This document shows, one piece after another, positions 28,515 to 37,648 of a stretch of DNA of 64,000 nt. A program made the translations under genes and the position numbers. Origin of the DNA: Draconibacterium sp. (GTDB lineage Bacteria > Bacteroidota > Bacteroidia > Bacteroidales > Prolixibacteraceae); contig JADIYN010000011.1 in assembly GCA_016705335.1 (NCBI GenBank), positions 1 through 64,000 of the forward strand, in the 5' to 3' direction. The stretch's first letter is position 1; each line of letters opens with the position of its first letter. The notes beneath the pieces are model-generated. The model was given only the letters and a program-made list of their open reading frames with translations, ran no database searches and was not told the origin of the DNA.

Positions 28515-30515
28515 ATGAAAAGAATCACGATATTGTTTTTTTTGTTTTGCCTGATTTTACAGGCAGAAGCACAAATGAACATCGACCATTACATGCGGGT
28601 TGGACAAACACGTACGCAAATTGGCAATTATACCGGCGCCATTGAATATTTTAACATTGTTTTGCGTTTCAAACCCCATTTGGCCGAAGCCTATTTTTAC
28701 AGGGGAATTGCAAAACACCAGCTCGAAGATTACCGCGGGGCAATTAACGATTACAACACAGCCATCGATATTAAACCCTTTTATCCGCAGGCATACATGA
28801 ACCGTGGAATGGCATACCACAACCTGAAAAACTATAAAAAAGCCATTTTAGATTATAACCGTGCGCTTGAATTTGACCCCGACAATGAAAATATTTACAA
28901 CAACCGCGGTATAGCTAAACTGGCACAAAAGAATATTGAAGGTGCAATTGAAGATTATAACCAGGCACTCAGGGTGAACCCAAAATCGACTTACGCTTTG
29001 ATGAACCGAAGCAACGCGAAAATTGTGAGCGGCGATATAAAAGGCGCTATTAAAGATTTAAACGAAGTGGTTATGATCAGGCCGCATTATGCAGCCGCAT
29101 ATTTAAACCGCGGGATTGCACGTTTCGAGCTGAATGATTATGCCTCGGCTTTGCGCGACTATGACCAAAGCATAAATTTCGACCCGAAAAATGCCCTGGC
29201 TTTTAACAACCGCGGGATAATAAAACAAAAGCTTGAAGATTACCGTGGCGCAATAATGGATTACGATATGGCAATAGTGTTAAACCCCGAAATGGCAAGC
29301 GCCTATTTTAACCGTGCCATGGCAAAGGAAATACTAAAACTCCCCGGCTACCAGAACGATTACAGCATTGCTGCCCACCTGAACCCTAAATTCGATATCG
29401 AAAGCCAGAGAATTGAAGCCGAAAAGCAGGCGTTTAACCAGAAATATCCACTGTCGAACCAGAACAAGCAGGCAGGCCAAAGTCAGCAAAATAACCAGGC
29501 AGGTTCGGGATTGCCAGGCCAAAGCACACAGGATTCTACCCTAAACAATCAAACTCAGCAAAATCCGGCAACTGCGCAAAATAACGTTTCGGGTGATGAA
29601 AAAAACGATGAAAAGGAAAAAAGTTTTTTTGATGATGATGAACCCGATAACAAAAGAGACAAACGGCGTGTAAATCTCATGATTGAAGATTCGCGCGAAT
29701 TGCTGGGTGATGATGAAGAAGTCGATGACGGACTTGTGCAAAACAGGAACATTGTGATTGATCTGCAACCCATTTTTATCATTTCGGCATTTGAGAAAAA
29801 TGCTGTCGATTATGACCGCTTTCAGTACTACAACTCGGCAATAAACGAAATAAACGAACAAAACAATTACGATCCGCTTTTCACAATTTCAAACAAATCG
29901 AATGCGGGTTACAAAACAGTTTTTGAAAATTTCATCCTCTTCTTTAACGAGAAAATCAGGATTCAGCAAAGTAGCCACAACTATTTGAATCGTGGTATTT
30001 TTTACAGTTTAACAGGCGACTACAACAAATCGCTTGATGATTTAAACCGCACCATCGACATGGACAGCAAACAGGGAATAGCCTATTTTGTGCGGGCAAA
30101 CTGCCGTTATAAAATGCTCGAAGAAATTGAAATACTTGCCGGATTAAATACCGAAATGAGTGTGAAAATTGGAGAAAAAACCTCGATAATGCAGGCCAAA
30201 AGCAATGAACCCGCGGCACTTGATTACAAACAGATTCTCGAAGATTACCAAACAACATTAACGCTGAATCCGGCTTTCTTTTTTGGCTATTTCAACCGGG
30301 CATTCATAAACATAAGGCTTGGCGAATACAATACTGCCATTGCAGATTTAAACCACGCCATTGAACTTGAACCCGAATTTGCCGAAGCCTATTTTAACCG
30401 CGGCCTCACAAAAATTTACATGGACGACCTCGAAGGTGGCGCGCTCGATCTCAGTCGCGCAGGTGAGCTTGGCATTTATGGCGCTTATAATATCATTAAG
30501 CGGTATTGTAATTAG
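28515..30515 (+). CDS. Exported multi-TPR protein
   Basis: The 666-residue protein has a signal peptide (FFLFCLILQAEAQ). Eight or more TPRs occupy about residues 20-275 with the recurring pattern AYFNRGIAKxxLEDYRGAIxDY. A Gln/Asn-rich, low-complexity linker (about 310-360) is followed by an acidic/basic stretch, a middle region without recognised motif, and further TPRs at the C-terminus (AYFVRANCRYKM, FFGYFNRAFINIRLGEYNTA, AYFNRGLTKIYMDD). It is probably a periplasmic scaffold. The gene is intact and monocistronic; no partner can be named. Confidence 0.82.
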   Translation: MKRITILFFLFCLILQAEAQMNIDHYMRVGQTRTQIGNYTGAIEYFNIVLRFKPHLAEAYFYRGIAKHQLEDYRGAINDYNTAIDIKPFYPQAYMNRGMAYHNLKNYKKAILDYNRALEFDPDNENIYNNRGIAKLAQKNIEGAIEDYNQALRVNPKSTYALMNRSNAKIVSGDIKGAIKDLNEVVMIRPHYAAAYLNRGIARFELNDYASALRDYDQSINFDPKNALAFNNRGIIKQKLEDYRGAIMDYDMAIVLNPEMASAYFNRAMAKEILKLPGYQNDYSIAAHLNPKFDIESQRIEAEKQAFNQKYPLSNQNKQAGQSQQNNQAGSGLPGQSTQDSTLNNQTQQNPATAQNNVSGDEKNDEKEKSFFDDDEPDNKRDKRRVNLMIEDSRELLGDDEEVDDGLVQNRNIVIDLQPIFIISAFEKNAVDYDRFQYYNSAINEINEQNNYDPLFTISNKSNAGYKTVFENFILFFNEKIRIQQSSHNYLNRGIFYSLTGDYNKSLDDLNRTIDMDSKQGIAYFVRANCRYKMLEEIEILAGLNTEMSVKIGEKTSIMQAKSNEPAALDYKQILEDYQTTLTLNPAFFFGYFNRAFINIRLGEYNTAIADLNHAIELEPEFAEAYFNRGLTKIYMDDLEGGALDLSRAGELGIYGAYNIIKRYCN

Positions 30516-30826
30516 AAAAGTAGCGTGACAGTTTAAGTAACCGGGTTTGGTGCAGCCTGCAAGGGAAAAACAACAACTTTAAACATATCACCCCATTCAA
30601 TAAGCCAATTATATTTTAAGCACACGTTTAAATTGAAATAATTTTTACATTTGAAACAGCATTCAATTTAAACCAAACATTATGAACAGAATATCACGGC
30701 CCAAAACACTCCATTACATAAAAAGCGATTTGAATCAGACAAGGAATAATTTCTGGAAATTACGAAATAGCAGCATACTGTGGGTTTACAAATGTAGTAA
30801 GTCATTATAAAAAAGCATCTTCTATT
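30516..30826. other. Intergenic region without a supported gene
   Basis: AT-rich spacer. TACATTTG at 30646-30653 fits a -7 element but lacks a partner. A 36-42 codon frame starts at ATG 30682 and has no recognisable content. Confidence 0.4.
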
Positions 30827-31468
30827 ATGAAAGACAGTACTAATATATCAGACCAAATAGGCAGTTTTCCTTGGGACAAAATTTTTCCAGATCTACTTTG
30901 GATTATTTTTTGGCTCATAATTATTTTATTGAGTAAGGACATCATTAAAACAGCCATCACATCCCTGTTAAATAGACTTAAACATGGTGCTGGCATTAAA
31001 ATTGGTTCATTTGAATTACAAGAACTTAAAGTTATAGCTGGTCAAGAAATTAAAAACAATCACTTTCAGACAACAATTGACAACAGTGGTTTAAGAGAAA
31101 TAGAAAGAGTAAATTACTATTCAGAACATCGCGGTGCGATGATAGTTCATAAATTATACAAATCACAAAAAGACGGTCAATTATATGAAATATTGATTTA
31201 TTTAATTCCTAAAAAGAATTCTAATCTCATACAGGTAATAAGTGTAGAATACTACTTTGGTAAATTTTGGGGCAGCAAGATTTTTACTACAACCGATAGA
31301 AGTAATGGATTTGCAATAGCGACTTCGGCCTATGGTCCATTTTTGTGTACTGCTAAAATCAACTTCAATGATGGTAAGAGCGCAACAGTTTATCGCTTTA
31401 TTGATTTTGAGATGGGTGATATTGCTCCAATGACAAATAATACTGAACGTACAAAAGCAAGTTACTAG
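30827..31468 (+). CDS. Membrane-anchored pYEATS-like domain protein
   Basis: This 213-residue protein has one transmembrane segment at residues about 22-41 (FPDLLWIIFWLIIILLS), then a linker HGAGIKIGSFELQELK of the kind found after membrane segments in small sensor proteins. The C-terminal 100 residues read as a beta-sandwich: IQVISVEYYFGKFWGSK, the TTDRSNGFAIATSAYGPF block and AKINFNDGKSATVYRFIDF. That pattern (Y-F/L, R-x-NGF, G-x-F, DG) resembles prokaryotic YEATS domains, reported with membrane and nucleotide-signalling proteins of conflict systems. The assignment is by eye. The gene stands beside a broken small lipoprotein, not an obvious effector. Confidence 0.55.
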   Translation: MKDSTNISDQIGSFPWDKIFPDLLWIIFWLIIILLSKDIIKTAITSLLNRLKHGAGIKIGSFELQELKVIAGQEIKNNHFQTTIDNSGLREIERVNYYSEHRGAMIVHKLYKSQKDGQLYEILIYLIPKKNSNLIQVISVEYYFGKFWGSKIFTTTDRSNGFAIATSAYGPFLCTAKINFNDGKSATVYRFIDFEMGDIAPMTNNTERTKASY

Positions 31469-31590
31469 GCAAGCTGGGTTTCGGTGCTTCGTTGAGAGGT
31501 AATAAATTTTTTTAAAAGCAGTTCTTCATAGAAAATTCATTGGTAAAATCCCACCCTGAGTGTAGCTGCAGAACAATGGCAAAAATTATA

Positions 31591-31957
31591 ATGAAAAAAA
31601 TATATATACGACTACTTACGATTTTCTTATTTCCTAACCTCTTGCACATCGACTGGAAACTTTCTTACTGATAGGAATGTTAGTAAAACACTAACTTCAG
31701 AGTCATCTGAAGTAAAGATTTCAACAACTGTAGAAAAATATTCACCCTCAAAAGAATGGTTTTATGGAAAGATTGAAATTGAAAATAAAACAGAAAGGAA
31801 CCTTCAATTCAATTTTAACCAAAATCTAAAAATTAACGGTCGAATTATTAAAGCTGACTATAACTTTCAAACTTTGAGTTATGCGTCAATTGCATTTAGA
31901 ATATTACCTAAAACAACTAATACATGGATAAGTTGTTTGGAAAATAAATCAATATAA
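31591..31957 (+). pseudogene. Small broken lipoprotein, hypothetical
   Basis: ATG 31591 gives a short hydrophobic start (MKKIYIRLLTIFLF). A shift of one base near 31635 yields a lipobox LTSC and about 100 residues (TGNFLTDRNVSKTLTSESS, EWFYGKIEIENKTERNLQF, NGRIIKADYNFQTLSYAS) ending at TAA 31955-31957. After the stop the same frame again looks coding (YADSNFERFENDRIQLN), so more breaks exist. I recognise no family. It could be a decayed lipoprotein or a sequence with base errors. Confidence 0.4.
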
Positions 31958-32375
31958 TCCTGATTCTATGCAGATTCAAATTTTGAAAGATTTGAAAATG
32001 ACAGAATTCAACTTAATCGAATAATAACTTTTGCTAATAAATTAAAACATGAACGGTTGGCACGACCCAGCGATTTTTCTGTGTTGAACTACACCCCCCG
32101 CTCCCACTCTTTTACAACCGCAATCCAACTCAAAGAATTGAAAAACAACAAATAAAACACAAATATTCAATTTAAACCTCGCCCTCTGCCCTTTACACTC
32201 CACTCTCCACCCCAAAACCTGTTTAATAACATTTACAAATTTTAAACACCCGGAAAGTTCATCATAAAAAGTCCACCTACGCGAAAGTGGAAAGTTAAAT
32301 ATCATTTCAAGTGATACAAATCAGACAACTTCTTTGTAGAATTTTATTCCTTAATTTTATTTTTTTGATAAAATA
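31958..32375. other. Spacer with broken coding remnants and a C-rich tract
   Basis: 31958-32045 may hold remnants of the upstream lipoprotein gene. 32082-32225 is strongly C/T-rich on the plus strand. No gene, RNA or repeat can be supported. Confidence 0.35.
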
Positions 32376-32407
32376 TTTGCGAAACCGAAAAGTTGCACGT
32401 ATATTTG
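32376..32407 (+). promoter_or_regulatory. Bacteroidota-type promoter of the ArsR/AHSA1 operon
   Basis: TTTG at 32376-32379, a 20-base spacer and TATATTTG at 32400-32407 give a very good consensus match. The preferred GTG start lies 36 bases downstream. Confidence 0.7.
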
Positions 32408-32410
32408 CAA
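32393..32410. promoter_or_regulatory. Inverted repeat over the -7 element, possible ArsR-family operator
   Basis: TTGCA (32393-32397) and TGCAA (32406-32410) form perfect arms 8 bases apart, centred on the -7 element. The position suits autorepression by the ArsR-type product of the first gene. Confidence 0.35.
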
Positions 32411-32442
32411 CTGAATGGTTTCATATATTAAAACAAAAAACA

Positions 32443-32763
32443 GTGAGAAGAGATGTATTTCAGGCAATTGCCGACCCAACAAGAAGGGCGATCATTACAC
32501 TAATTGCGCTACAGGCAATGACACCCAATGCCATTGCAGACAATTTTAACACGACAAGGCAGGCGGTGTCAAAACACTTACGGATACTTACAGAATGTGA
32601 GCTAGTAAAACAAGAATATCAAGGCAGAGAAATATATTACTCTCTTGAAATTGAAAAAATGAAAGACATAGATAAATGGTTAGAGCAGTTTAGAAAAATT
32701 TGGGAAACCAAATTCAATCAATTGGATAATGTATTAACAACTTTAAAAACAAAAGAAAAATGA
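32443..32763 (+). CDS. ArsR-family winged-helix regulator
   Basis: This is a 106-residue protein of the ArsR group that pairs with SRPBCC/AHSA1 proteins. Starting at GTG 32443 it reads MRRDVFQAIADPTRRAIITL, the standard beginning. The recognition helix region is NTTRQAVSKHLRIL, followed by the wing GREIYYSLE. No cysteine metal site is present, so it is not an arsenic or metal sensor of the classic type. Upstream in-frame starts (GTG 32311) would lie before the promoter and are rejected. Its stop overlaps the next start (ATGA at 32760-32763), so translation is coupled. Confidence 0.85.
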   Translation: MRRDVFQAIADPTRRAIITLIALQAMTPNAIADNFNTTRQAVSKHLRILTECELVKQEYQGREIYYSLEIEKMKDIDKWLEQFRKIWETKFNQLDNVLTTLKTKEK

Positions 32764-33260
32764 GTGCAAATACAACCCAGGTCGTAAAGGACCTAAAAGA
32801 AAAATCAGTTCTCGTTTCAAGAGAATTTAATGCACCGGTAGCATTGGTGTGGAGAGCATTTACTGAAAGTGAAATTCTTGACAAATGGTGGGGTCCTGCA
32901 CCGTGGAGAGCAGAAACAAAGTTTCAGGATTTCTCAGTGGGAGGTTACTGGCTTTACGCTATGGTTGGCCCTGAAAACCAAAAACATTGGGGAAGAATGA
33001 ATTATTTGTCAATTGACGTACATAAGAATTTTCATTTGGAAGATGCTTTTTGTGATGAAAATGGGACAGTGAATCCTGAATTGCCTGTCTCAAAAGGAAG
33101 CAACGTATTTACAACTACAGCAACAGGTACAAGAGTAGAATTTAAAATGAATTTTTCGACAGAAGAACAACTGCAAAAAATTATTGAAATGGGATTTGAA
33201 CAAGGAATTACGATTTGTTTGGAACAATTGAACCAGTTAATTCTTCATTCGCAAATTTAA
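32760..33260 (+). CDS. SRPBCC/AHSA1 domain protein
   Basis: The 166-residue cytosolic protein has the START/Bet v1-like AHSA1 fold. The hallmark strand reads SREFNAPVALVWRAFTESEIL, followed by KWWGPAPW and the C-terminal helix with FEQGITICLEQLNQLI. Members bind hydrophobic ligands in a cavity, and the exact ligand is unknown. The ArsR-AHSA1 pair is common in Bacteroidota, so the regulator may respond to the same ligand. The ATGA overlap with the upstream gene indicates coupling. Confidence 0.85.
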   Translation: MSANTTQVVKDLKEKSVLVSREFNAPVALVWRAFTESEILDKWWGPAPWRAETKFQDFSVGGYWLYAMVGPENQKHWGRMNYLSIDVHKNFHLEDAFCDENGTVNPELPVSKGSNVFTTTATGTRVEFKMNFSTEEQLQKIIEMGFEQGITICLEQLNQLILHSQI

Positions 33261-33264
33261 AGTC

Positions 33265-33893
33265 ATGAACATTTTGGCAATATTATCAATTACAGCAGGT
33301 GTTGTATCGTTGTTAAGTTTATTGGCGCTTCATTTTGCAAGTCCTGAATTTAAACCCGGTTGGCGAATGGTGAGTGAATACGCAATGGGAAAATACAAGT
33401 GGATTCTTACCCTCTTCTTTTTTATGTGGGGAATGAGTTCACTTTTTCTTGCCATTGGATTAGTTCAAATAATCACGGGTTTTTGGGTATACTTTGCAAT
33501 AATTCTACTTGCAATTTCGGGCATTGGAGCTATTTGTGGCGGTTTGTTCGATGTAAACCACAAACTGCATGGATTGGCATTTGCCATTGAGTTCCGCCTT
33601 TGCCTGTCGCAGCGTTAATCCTTACTTATCATTTATTGAATACAAGCATTATTACTCAAAAAAATGCGTTGATAGTAGCACATACAACCTGGATTAGCAT
33701 AATTATAATGGGCATATCAATGATGCTCATGTTTAAAGGCTTCAAAAAAGCAGGTGTGACTTGGGACAAAGATTCACCACCTCCAACCGAAGTACCAAAA
33801 GGTGTTATTGCATTAGGTGGTTATGCCAACAGACTGCTGGTTTTCTGCTTTATCTTTTGGGTAATTTATGTTGCTTATCTTATTAACAATTAA
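33265..33893 (+). CDS. DUF998 family membrane protein (one frame break)
   Basis: Multi-pass inner-membrane protein of about 209 residues. The N-terminus MNILAILSITAGVVSLLSLL is hydrophobic, followed by FKPGWRMVSEYAMGKYKWIL, typical of DUF998, and GGLFDVNHKLHGLAFAI. The frame changes near 33593, continuing as PVAALILTYHLLN to the last helix FCFIFWVIYVAYLINN at 33893. Function unknown. It lies 4 bases after the AHSA1 gene, in the same operon. Confidence 0.8.
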
Positions 33894-33905
33894 AAAATAA
33901 ACATC

Positions 33906-34124
33906 ATGTCATTTCAGGCCTACATTGACAACATTAAAGCAAAGACAGGAAAAACTCCTGATGACTTTAAAAAAATAGCCGAAGAAAAAGGCTTCATGGA
34001 AAATGGAAACCTTTTGAAAACTGTTAAACCAACGGAAATTGTAAATTGGTTAAAGGAAGAATTTAAACTTGGACACGGACATGCAATGGCGATTTACGCT
34101 ACTTTCAAAGGAAAAACCGAATAA
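33906..34124 (+). CDS. DUF4287 family small protein
   Basis: A 72-residue protein that is essentially one DUF4287 domain: MSFQAYIDNIKAKTGKTPDD, then VKPTEIVNWLKEEFKLGHGH and AMAIYATFKG. It is a cytosolic helical protein of unknown function, often linked to AHSA1-type genes. Last gene of the operon, 12 bases after DUF998. Confidence 0.85.
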   Translation: MSFQAYIDNIKAKTGKTPDDFKKIAEEKGFMENGNLLKTVKPTEIVNWLKEEFKLGHGHAMAIYATFKGKTE

Positions 34125-34218
34125 ATGAAATGTAGAAAATACATTCGTGCCAACATTTAAAATATTGTTACGATGGTGGTAAAATCTTTTCCTTTTACTT
34201 TTCACTTTTAAGAACCCT

Positions 34219-35115
34219 TCAGAAACTTTCTTGCAAAAAATCGGTGACTGGTTTTCTGTCGTAAAACATGGAAATGAATAAAAATTTTGCACCCTTAACC
34301 AAATGTCCTTCCTTAAAAAGAAACACAGACGCACCAAAAGCATGGCCACCTATATTTTTTGCCATAATTTTACTGTACTTACCATTAAAATCTCTTTTTA
34401 AAGTTTGATAATGGGTATATAATGCAATTACTTGTTTCTTACTTGCAATTCTTGAAATTCCACCTGAATGTATTCGATAGGCAGACATATTATCTGTTAA
34501 ACATCTTGCTTTTCCGTTTTCAAGAAGGGTCAAAAACATGGGTGTATCCCCGTATAAATATCCCGGTGTTACAGCACGTTTCTGAATGTACTTCAGATAT
34601 TCAGTTCTAAACACAACCGAAGCAGTTGGTATCGACCATTTTTCCAGCAATTCGCTTCCAACATAATCTTTTTCTTCCAAATGATTAAAAGTATCTGAAA
34701 CGAATTCTGTATCATTTTCATCAACGATTTTACATTTATGAAAACACACTGAATAATCCTTATTTTCTTCAAGAAAATCAACCTGTTTTTGCAATTTCAA
34801 GGGATCGGTCCAATAGTCATCGCCTTCACAAAGAGCAATGTATTTGCCCTTTACACGTGGGAACAACATTTGAGCAAATGGTTTTACTCCCTTTGAAAAT
34901 TGATTTTCGGATTGAAAGGTAATGTCAAAAAAATCGGGATAAAGTTTGTTATATTCTTTCAGAATGGAAACAGTATTATACTCTGAACAATCATCATTTA
35001 TAAGAATTTCAATTTTAAAATTGGTTTTTTGCATTAAAAAACCATCCAGTGCTTTGGTAATAAATTTTTCGTGATTGAATGTCGAACAACAAACACTAAC
35101 AAGGATTTCAGACAT
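34219..35115 (-). CDS. Family 2 glycosyltransferase
   Basis: This 298-residue cytosolic GT-A enzyme starts at ATG 35115 (MSEILVSVCCSTFNHEKFI); the in-frame TTG at 35124 is less likely. It has the nucleotide-binding strand EILINDDCSEYNT and the metal-binding and acceptor motif CEGDDYWTDPLKL, typical of bacterial polysaccharide GT2 enzymes that use activated sugars. No membrane segment. It is the first of a minus-strand surface-glycan cluster with DUF849, NeuD-like, WbqC, DegT and Wzx genes. Confidence 0.85.
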   Translation of the reverse strand: MSEILVSVCCSTFNHEKFITKALDGFLMQKTNFKIEILINDDCSEYNTVSILKEYNKLYPDFFDITFQSENQFSKGVKPFAQMLFPRVKGKYIALCEGDDYWTDPLKLQKQVDFLEENKDYSVCFHKCKIVDENDTEFVSDTFNHLEEKDYVGSELLEKWSIPTASVVFRTEYLKYIQKRAVTPGYLYGDTPMFLTLLENGKARCLTDNMSAYRIHSGGISRIASKKQVIALYTHYQTLKRDFNGKYSKIMAKNIGGHAFGASVFLFKEGHLVKGAKFLFISMFYDRKPVTDFLQESF

Positions 35116-35166
35116 GATAAACAAATTTGAAATTTTTAATCAGAACAGGATTTTCTAAAAAAACAT

Positions 35167-36039
35167 TTACTGCTCACCGACTATTTTACGCCCGTAACTC
35201 CCGTTTCCCGGATTAAGATTTAACCTTGTTCTTAATTCGTTTGCCGTCATCAATTTTCGTTCGTTTGCAGAAGCAAGCACATGAATACGATTTAACAAAT
35301 CACTGTTTGTAGCCAGAACCGATCTGTTTTGGTCGAAATAGATATTGTCTTCCAAACCTATTCTAACTCCTCCGTCAGCGGCAATTGCAACAGAATTCAT
35401 CATGAGCTGATCATTTCCAATTCCGGCAAAACTCCAATATGAATTATCGGGCAAATCGCGCACCATTAAACCTGCGTGAAGTAAATCGGCCTGAGCACAT
35501 GCAATGTTTCCAAGCAAAAGATTAAAGTAATGGGGCGCTTCCAAAATCCCTCTTTTCTCAAGGTATTTGGCATAATTAATCATTCCGGCATCAAATGCTT
35601 CCAACTCGGGAAGTATTCCTTTATTCTTCATCTCCATTGCAAGTTTTTGAATCATTTCAGGAGAATTGACACTTTCAGTTTTATTAAAATTCAGTGAACT
35701 TAAAGTTAAACTACCCATATCAGGTTTTAAATTTCCTTCAAGTTGCAAAGGTGATGCCCTGTGTGCAAACTCCTTAATTCCTCTTCCGCTTAAGGAAACG
35801 CAGATTATCAGTTCGGGAGCATATTTGCGAATTCCTTCGATTATTTTACCATAGATCTCATTTTTGTAGGTAGGCACACCGGTAATTTCATCTCTTGCAT
35901 GCAAGTGTACCATTGTTATTCCTATTTCAACTGCGCGGTGCACATCTTCAACAATTTCCGAAACTGTTACAGGTACGTGAGGTGTCATTTCCTTGGTTGG
36001 AATCATTCCCGTTGGGGTAAAATTGATTATTAAATTCAT
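35167..36039 (-). CDS. DUF849/BKACE family beta-keto acid cleavage enzyme
   Basis: The 290 residues match the 3-keto-5-aminohexanoate cleavage enzyme family (BKACE). The zinc ligands His-x-His are in MVHLHARDEITG near residue 46. The ICVSLSGRG loop and the FAGIGNDQLMMNSVAIA and DGGVRIGLEDNIYF segments (third ligand Glu in GLEDN) are in the right places. Members react a beta-keto acid with acetyl-CoA to give acetoacetate and an acyl-CoA. This copy is within a glycan-biosynthesis cluster, not a lysine fermentation operon, so its substrate is probably different. Intact. Confidence 0.87.
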   Translation of the reverse strand: MNLIINFTPTGMIPTKEMTPHVPVTVSEIVEDVHRAVEIGITMVHLHARDEITGVPTYKNEIYGKIIEGIRKYAPELIICVSLSGRGIKEFAHRASPLQLEGNLKPDMGSLTLSSLNFNKTESVNSPEMIQKLAMEMKNKGILPELEAFDAGMINYAKYLEKRGILEAPHYFNLLLGNIACAQADLLHAGLMVRDLPDNSYWSFAGIGNDQLMMNSVAIAADGGVRIGLEDNIYFDQNRSVLATNSDLLNRIHVLASANERKLMTANELRTRLNLNPGNGSYGRKIVGEQ

Positions 36040-36052
36040 TGTATAAAAAATT

Positions 36053-36742
36053 TTAAGTTATGTTTTTTACTATCTGACAAGGATTTCCAAATGCCAGCAC
36101 ATTTGACGGAATATCTTTTGTTACAACACTTCCGCCGCCTATCATAGTATTGCTTCCAATTTTTACATTACTAAATACAGTACAACCCGGACCAATAGTT
36201 GTACCCTCTCCTATTTCTACATGACCGGCAAGGTTTGCGCCTAAATATACTGAGCAAAAATCGCCAAGAATATTGTGATGGCCAACAGAACAATTACGGC
36301 CAACATTAACACCAAATCCAATTTTTGTATAAGGAGCAATTACTGATAATGGTTCCATCTGTAATCCCAGCTTTGTTGTTACTGTTGATGAAACAACTGA
36401 TGACGGGTGAATCAGATCAACAAATTCACTGCTGGTAATTTTCCATAAATCCTGATAAAACCGATGCAAAAACTTTTTTGTAGATGGTTTATTACTACAA
36501 AAAGTATATCCTTTGCCGGGAGCCTGTTTTAATTCAGTATAAAAAATTTCGGTAAACGGAATGTTTGTTGCAAACGGTGCAACAGCTCGTTTCTCGGTTT
36601 CGTTAATAATGATATTTATTTTGCCTTTATATTCAAGTGCGGTTAGAGATTCGAAAATCAATGAAAGATAACTTCCACTGTATCCAAGGATTGTTATTTC
36701 CTCCATCGAATTTATTTGAATATCAAATTGGTTGTTGCTCAT
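36053..36742 (-). CDS. NeuD-like left-handed beta-helix O/N-acyltransferase
   Basis: This 229-residue protein has a Rossmann-like N-terminus (EEITILGYSGSYLSLI) and a C-terminal hexapeptide-repeat beta helix (TKIGFGVNVGRNCSVGHHNILGDF and onward, then IGEGTTIGPGCTVFSNVKIGS) ending in IPSNVLAFGNPCQIV. It is typical of the NeuD/PglD family, which acetylates or acylates UDP- or CMP-linked sugars, with a catalytic His in VGHHNIL. The partner DegT gene and BKACE gene suggest N-acylation of an amino sugar. The natural acyl donor is unknown. Confidence 0.83.
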   Translation of the reverse strand: MSNNQFDIQINSMEEITILGYSGSYLSLIFESLTALEYKGKINIIINETEKRAVAPFATNIPFTEIFYTELKQAPGKGYTFCSNKPSTKKFLHRFYQDLWKITSSEFVDLIHPSSVVSSTVTTKLGLQMEPLSVIAPYTKIGFGVNVGRNCSVGHHNILGDFCSVYLGANLAGHVEIGEGTTIGPGCTVFSNVKIGSNTMIGGGSVVTKDIPSNVLAFGNPCQIVKNIT

Positions 36743-36797
36743 TTTTAAAACTTTAAATATTAATACAGAATTGAATACTACAAACCTCCGACATATT

Positions 36798-37518
36798 TTA
36801 TTTGTTTACCCATTTAATTGTATAGTCTTGTAACATCTCACTGGTTTTTTCAGCTCCATTAAACATTAAAACATCGATAATTGATAATGCAGGTAAGAAA
36901 TTTTCATTGTTTTGAAAATACGGATTAAGTTTGTGTTGAATAAAACCTAGTTTAATACCTGCCTGGATGTACTCTTCTTTTGGGTATAACACTTCTCCAT
37001 CAGGCGCATTGATGTAAGTATCTGCTCCAAAAGCATTACAAAACATCATTCCCCATAATCCTTTTTCAGCAGCTTTCTCAACTGAATGTTCAATTTTTGT
37101 GTGTTGAAAAAACTGCGTTTCAATTTTTAATAAACGAGCAACAGAAATTGTACTCGACACATTAAAATCAATAAGGTTTTCTTCATCATTGATAAGTAAT
37201 TTTTGAAGAAACGAAACAGTTTCGTCATAAAAGGCAGCTCTATTTTGTAATGCCCCAATTGTGCAATCAATTTATCCTTCCATTTCTGGTCGGATTTAAC
37301 TTACATTCAGGAAGCATTGCCTGAAACGTTGTATGCTGTGTCCCGATATTAATAAATTGAAAATCATTCATGGTTGGTTTTAAAATGCGGTTTCTCGTCA
37401 TCCAGCTTTTGCGGTTAAACTGCGAAGTATCAAAAAATATAAATTTATCGACAGCAGAAATCAGGCTGAAGTAACCTAAGTAGGGGAAAAAATAAGGCTG
37501 GTGAGAAGCAATAATCAT
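36798..37518 (-). CDS. WbqC family protein (one frame break)
   Basis: WbqC proteins occur in O-antigen and capsule clusters and are thought to act in sugar-nucleotide acylation or modification, but the exact reaction is unknown. The N-terminus MIIASHQPYFFPYLGYFSLI and FFDTSQFNRKSWMTRNRIL are diagnostic. The frame changes near 37265 and the protein continues as FYDETVSFLQKLL, GLWGMMFCNAFGADTYINAP and the end at 36798. The span is about 240 codons, normal for the family. Confidence 0.85.
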
Positions 37519-37648
37519 TCTTGTTTACTTTTAATACTAATTTGTCTTTTATGCAAAATCTGACATTTTTTTCAGTTTTTTAAAATTATCAGATTAATAT
37601 TTTGTTACAGAACAGATATTTTCTGATTGCAGAATACAACATTTCAAA

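Noticed and set aside
30682..30810. Small ORF starting at ATG 30682
   Set aside because: It is about 40 codons without family pattern, and the possible -7 element upstream lacks a -33 partner.
32042..32305. 87-codon minus-strand ORF in the C/T-rich spacer before the ArsR gene
   Set aside because: Its content follows the base bias of the spacer, and it has no start context or family pattern.
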